DNA of 64,000 bases. Origin: Ottelia alismoides (Eukaryota > Streptophyta > Magnoliopsida > Alismatales > Hydrocharitaceae). The notes under the pieces are model-generated. The model did not search any database. It was not told the DNA's origin and was given only the letters and a program-made list of their open reading frames with translations. The translations under genes were made by a program, and so were the position numbers. Where the stretch lies: assembly GCA_037367405.1 (NCBI GenBank), contig JAZKJV010000299.1:496001-560000 (forward strand), in the 5' to 3' direction. Below, piece by piece: positions 60,041 to 64,000 of the stretch (within the stretch, counting starts at the first letter, position 1; every line of letters starts with the position of its first letter).

Positions 60041-60949
60041 TTGAGCTTCCCCGACAACCATAAAAAATGTCACCGACGCATCGCCATCAACCATGATGAC
60101 AAATCGTAGAGCTACCAACCTACGATCAATTCCTAGCACTGCTTGTGAGGGCAATGAGGTTTCAACCCTCGCATCGCCACCACAACCTTCGAACTTTCGC
60201 CTGGCCGTAGTTCAGAGATGCAAAAGTTCAAAAACATCTCCGATATGCACCATAGCTTCCATCAGGATCTCTACCCTCCTACATCTCAATGGAACGCCTG
60301 CCACCGAGAGCTTCCCAAATAGGTTCCCCTACTCCCATCCTGCTGTCCAGGAAACGTGGTTCTGCCACTTCACGATGCCCTCGAATCCGATGTTAGACCG
60401 ACCTCCAAAGCTTTGGAGATCAATTTCTTTACTCTCTCCAACGATAAACCTCTCATGCACAAAGCGCCTCCATGCAGCCAAATCGCATCAATGCTTGAGC
60501 TAGCTTCCCTCGTCGCAAGAATTCTACCTCTAGTTCTCCTAAGCACCTTAGCGTCGCCTTCCCTGACCATGAGGCTCTCCAGTGCCTCCTCCATATCTAC
60601 CGCGAGCCAGAAGAGAAGACCAATCCGCCTTCGTGTCGTCTTCGCATCGGAGCCGTGTTCTTGAGCAAAAACCCTCTTGGATCACGTTCCGCCAGCCCAA
60701 CAATCCCTATGTCGATGCACATTAGAAGAGAGATCAATCATCTTCAAGTGCTATTTCAATGTACCACCTTCTTGGAGAGGTTTCTTTACTGTCACTGCAT
60801 CACCTTTGACAATGCAACCCTACCTTCATGCTTCCTGAACTATTGATGCGTGTTGCCTCTCGCTTAATCCCATGAAGATACCTCATTTGTATTTATTTGG
60901 ATGATCTCTATTTTCATGCCCTATCACTACAACAATATTAGTTGCCTTG

Positions 60950-61864
60950 CCATGGCACCAACTCCGCGCATTCAATCTCTAGGGCCACATGCGCATTATT
61001 TCTAGGATTTGTCCTCATTGATCTTCATCTTCTTCGCAATGACGAAGACATGTCTTTTTTGTTGATTGGATCACAATATCACATCTTATGGTGTTGCCTT
61101 CATCGATATAGGTTGCATGCCATCTTCGTCACTCTTGGCTTAGGGTTTCACAGACGGAACCCGCCCATTGATTCTCGATTCTCTGTGATGCTATTGCAAA
61201 TCTTTGATGGCCAAACTTCCAGAACAAAATCACAACATCGATTTTGAGATAAAAAATGGTGAAGCCTTCTCCCACTTTAAGTAGGGTAGGTTATATGGAT
61301 TATTTTCAAATCCATGTTGAAAGATCTGACTATTTTCTACACTGGTTGTTGGCTACCTAATGTAACCCCCACTAGAGGTATTCGAACCTTGGTCTTTTGG
61401 GTGGTAGGCACACTGCTCTACCACCAGACCATTGAAGTGGGTTATTTCGAGATTACGAATAAAAAATAAAAATTGAATCTTGAAGGTTGAAGACTTACTA
61501 TGATACCAAGTTAAAATATGATGTATAAGAATTTCAATCGCTAGGGCCACATGGGTCTAGGTTTTTTTGTCTTCATTAATCGTCTTCTTCTTCATTGTGA
61601 TGGAGACTTTGCTTTTGCTGTTGATTGGATCAAAGCGCCACATTTGCTTGAGTTGCCTTCATCGACACGGCTTGCGTGCCATCTTCTTCTTCACTCATGC
61701 TTAGGGTTTCACAGATGGAACCCACTCATTGATTCTCTATGATGATGTTGCGAATCTTCGATGCCCAAACTTCAAGAATTTGAGATTACGAATAAAAAAT
61801 ATCAATCGAGTAGAACTGAATTTCAAAGATATAATAAATCAAGAACCGACTTACTTTGATACCA
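60950..61864 (-). repeat. Tandemly duplicated interior of a copia-like element
   Basis: 60965-61520 and 61521-61864 both run from CTAGGGCCACATG through GGGTTTCACAGA-GGAACCC and ATTACGAATAAAAAAT to GATACCA plus the first bases of an LTR. Copy 1 is longer because the SINE at 61251 sits inside it. TGGTATCA primer-site sequence (minus strand) closes both copies. Confidence 0.75.
61251..61444 (-). mobile_element. tRNA-derived SINE sharing the RTE LINE tail
   Basis: On the minus strand the head reads TGGTCTGGTGGTAGAGC (box A-like) and GGTTCGAATACC (box B-like), spaced as in a tRNA promoter, with complementary CCCACT / AGTGGG ends. The body continues to CCTACCCTACTTAAAGTGGG then AGAAGGCTT, close to the 3' tail of the RTE LINE. 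TTTCGAGAT (61445-61453) and TTTTGAGAT (61242-61250) flank it. The tandem copy at 61770-61800 shows the empty site. Confidence 0.8.
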
Positions 61865-62098
61865 TGTTTAAAGTATGATATATAAAATGCGGAATCATAG
61901 AACAAGAAAGAAACATGATTTATGTGGAATCCTACTCTTTAAGGAGCGAGATGAAATAATAGAAGAAAGCCACAAAGCACTATATCTTGTACTATATAAT
62001 ATTATAGCCCCACCAACTTGCCCAAGTCGTACCACTCATCCATGCGGGGGGCTAAACTAACTCCTACTCACTTTGCTCTGATTACAATTCTCTCAACA
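61865..62098 (-). mobile_element. Copia-like LTR B with adjacent primer site
   Basis: On the minus strand it starts TGTTGAGAGAATTG and ends TTTAAACA, followed directly by TGGTATCAAAG (61864-61853), a shortened tRNA-Met primer site. It is therefore a 5' LTR. It shares TAAATCATGTTTCTTTCTTG and other blocks with LTR A. Confidence 0.7.
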
Positions 62099-63434
62099 TT
62101 AACCATTTTCTCAGCTGTTTGAATTGTCAATAATCTCTTCACTCTAATATCGCTATGTTGATTTGGTCGTGAAATTTCTGAGTGGTAGTTTTATTGGGTT
62201 TCAACCCCAAAGAATGGGGCGTATACCCCTCAGAAAATAGGTGTGAGCCTCATCAATTTAAGGGGATCAATCTCTCCTTTTTCCACTCCACTAAAATGGG
62301 AGTGTGGATTTCACCCTATGGTTTGGGACGTGGCCTTATGACCATTCTAGTCGTAATTTTTACAACAAGTTTATAAAGCGCAAGCTCCATATGGAACTGT
62401 CTCTATAATACCAATTTAATGAATTTCAAGCAAGCTCCATAACGGATTTCACCCTATGGTGGATTGATGACATAAGATTGGGTTTGGGCTGACCCTTATC
62501 AGCACGCCATTATTCGTGGGCCCTAGTGGAGGGGCAAAGAGCAGAGATTGGGTCCTTGCATATTGATATCCAGGAGTGGAGGCAAGAGGTGTGGCCTTGA
62601 CTGAATCAAGATAGCGGTTCTCCTGTGCGAGAAAGGCGCTCAGGTGGCACATGACACAATGATCGGAGACGAAGGACATCTGGTTGTGAGGATTGTGCCA
62701 GTGGAGGCCGCAGAGGGGGAAGTGGGTGGAAATATATAACTAATCCTATCAACTTAAACTACTAAGAGGGTAAGTTATGCCAATTTCCAACTTATCCCTC
62801 CTCACAACCAAGCAGAGAAAATAAGTTACACCGCCTATCCCTTTATCAATCCCACCGTCTCTATCAAACACAAGAACACCTCATCCTCACTGTCATCAGT
62901 TTACCTCTCAACCCATTCTTCTAACTAGCCCTGATGAAGTTAGTGTTGGTTTTTCTTTTCTGTTTGTCTGGTCGTGGGGTAGATGAATGATTCCTGTCTT
63001 TGTCGGAGGGCTTTTTTCTGTTTTTGTTTTCTGTGATATGTTTAAAATCGAAGTTTGGAGGAGTTGGCAGTGCATAGGCGTATTTAGCTTTTCCCTCTTC
63101 CACCCATTGCAGTGGCCCCATTGCTTGTTTATGATTGCAGAACTTTTTGAAGTTCAAAAGGGCCAATTTAAGTTATATTTTTTTCTTCGTGTCTCTTGTA
63201 CTGTAAAATCACCGGGCACTTGTTTTTGGAATTCCTCTTTCCGTACATGTGATTTGTCCAGGATTGGAACAATCCCGATTCAGGGCATTTTTTGGGAATA
63301 TTTTTATTTCAGGCACAAAAAAACCAGGAATATAACTGTTCATAACTATAAAAGAAAAACCCGGCCCACTTTTTTGGTCCTCATGGTTGAAATTGAAATT
63401 TGTGTGTGTGTGTGTGGGGATTGTCTAGTTGAGT
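62099..63434. other. No recognisable feature (intron 2)
   Basis: AT-rich sequence without coding, terminal-repeat or tRNA-like structure that I can identify. A (GT)n run of about 8 units lies at 63400-63415. Confidence 0.45.
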
Positions 63435-63835
63435 GTCATATGAGGACACCACCACACCGGCTTTGTCTGATTTATGAAAAGCTTTTACAGTCAATTTACC
63501 TGCTTCAGCAAATGTGTATGTTCATTTCATGTGACTACTATTTTTAATATTCATCATTTATTTTATAAGGAAAAGGTATGGTGGCAGGTTTCTAGTTTAA
63601 TCAATTAGTATAGTGTTGGTAAAGGTTGGACTGTTGTCATAATGAGACACCACCACACCGGCTTTGGCTGATTTATGAACGCTTTTACAGTCAATTTACC
63701 TGCTTCAGCAAATGTGTATGTTCATCTGACTACTGTTTTTAAAGCATTCTTCGTTTACTTTTTTAAGAAAAAGTTATGATGGCAGATTTCTAGTCTAATC
63801 AATTAATATAGTATTGGGAAAGGTTGGACTATTGT
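63435..63835. repeat. Two-copy tandem repeat, unit about 201 bp
   Basis: GACACCACCACACCGGCTTT occurs at 63445 and 63646. Both copies continue through TTTTACAGTCAATTTACCTG to GGTTGGACT, with substitutions and small deletions in copy 2. Confidence 0.8.
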
Positions 63836-64000
63836 TCAAAACAACATTTCTTGGTAAGAGAAGAAAAACAATAATTTTACATGTAATGAAGTATTTCTAC
63901 TTAAGAAAAAGCTGACAGCAATTTTAGCTGATTTGTGCATGTCATTGTCATTTGTAAAGCTTTGCAGTCAAGTTTTACTTGTTCAGCGTATATTCACGGG

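Larger units (their letters stand above)
57370..60610 (-). pseudogene. L1-like ORF1, split by an RTE LINE
   Basis: The upstream part is a DUF4283-like N-terminal region (SSSIDAIWLHGGALCMRGLS and following, 60594-60100). The downstream part is low-complexity C-terminal sequence (58358-57370). The RTE element at 58377-60040 sits between them within a duplicated 18-bp target. Frames are broken by stops. No zinc knuckle was recognised. Confidence 0.6.
53390..60640 (-). mobile_element. Second L1-like LINE, reverse orientation, with two nested insertions
   Basis: Minus-strand order is ORF1 (60600-57370, split by an RTE LINE), endonuclease, RT and zinc-binding region. The 3' tail at 53450-53396 matches the first L1 at 46580-46630. 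The 5' limit is uncertain. A hAT MITE interrupts the endonuclease (56537-56753). Confidence 0.8.
47000..64000 (+). other. Intron 2 of TFIIF-beta (at least 17 kb, open at the window end)
   Basis: It starts at the donor GTGAGA. It contains the LTR element at 47502, copia fragments, a reverse L1-like LINE and a SINE. I looked for the expected next TFIIF-beta block (a KVAVEGKVEHKFDMKPH-like stretch) and did not see it. Segments 51216-51877, 52164-52974 and 53089-53389 have no recognisable feature. Confidence 0.65.

Noticed and set aside
61372..61444. A functional tRNA gene
   Set aside because: Promoter boxes and an acceptor-like pairing are present, but no credible anticodon arm forms, and the sequence continues directly into a LINE-like tail with target duplications, as in a SINE.
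51878..62098. LTR A and LTR B as the two ends of one 10-kb copia element containing the second L1
   Set aside because: Orientation and polypurine/primer sites fit, but the LTRs are much diverged and the flanking 5-mers TCAAA and TTAAC do not match.

Overview
The window is repeat-dense nuclear DNA of a flowering plant. The evidence is Athila-type Ty3/gypsy elements primed by tRNA-Asp, plant-type hAT, CACTA and PIF/Harbinger-Tourist elements, L1 and RTE LINEs, small copia-type LTR elements, and a plant gene for the beta subunit of transcription factor IIF. A monocot is possible because of the Tourist-like MITEs, but the sequence does not prove it. Almost every transposon reading frame is broken.

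Layout. 1-3244 is the 3' part of an Athila LTR (+) that ends exactly inside the reverse transcriptase of a second Athila element (-), which runs 3245-13800 (RT, protease, gag, leader, PBS, 5' LTR). 14825-20270 is a hAT element with an 8-bp target duplication. It holds a transposase pseudogene and a nested palindrome-rich insertion at 15629-17274. 21958-22346 is a Tourist-like MITE. 22636-34455 is an 11.8-kb CACTA element (TSD AAG) containing a foldback structure, a minisatellite and a 5'-truncated third Athila element (25799 to about 33719: RNase H end, integrase, a hairpin/polypurine array, PPT and 3' LTR).

The only host gene seen starts at 35336. Exon 1 (35336-35536) and exon 2 (46891-46999) encode the N-terminal, RAP74-interacting part of TFIIF-beta. 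Intron 1 is 11.35 kb and intron 2 is at least 17 kb, and both are packed with transposons. Intron 1 holds a Tourist MITE, an RTE LINE remnant, a LINE 3' end and a 7-kb L1-like LINE that carries hAT-type insertions and a 44-bp RTE tail insertion. Intron 2 holds a young 2.4-kb non-autonomous LTR element (97% LTR identity, PBS Met, TSD AGTTT), a duplicated copia RNase H fragment, copia-like LTRs, a second L1-like LINE in reverse (with a nested hAT MITE and a nested RTE LINE), and a tRNA-headed SINE whose tail matches the RTE LINE.

The features worth following up are: the array of perfect hairpins each joined to a PPT-like motif downstream of the Athila integrase; a 28-bp perfect palindrome with a G-box core kept in three diverged Athila LTRs; five in-frame stops in one gag-protease frame that are all TAG; a hAT-MITE family confirmed by two independent 8-bp target duplications; and a LINE/SINE pair whose shared tail is seen as 44- and 68-bp micro-insertions.
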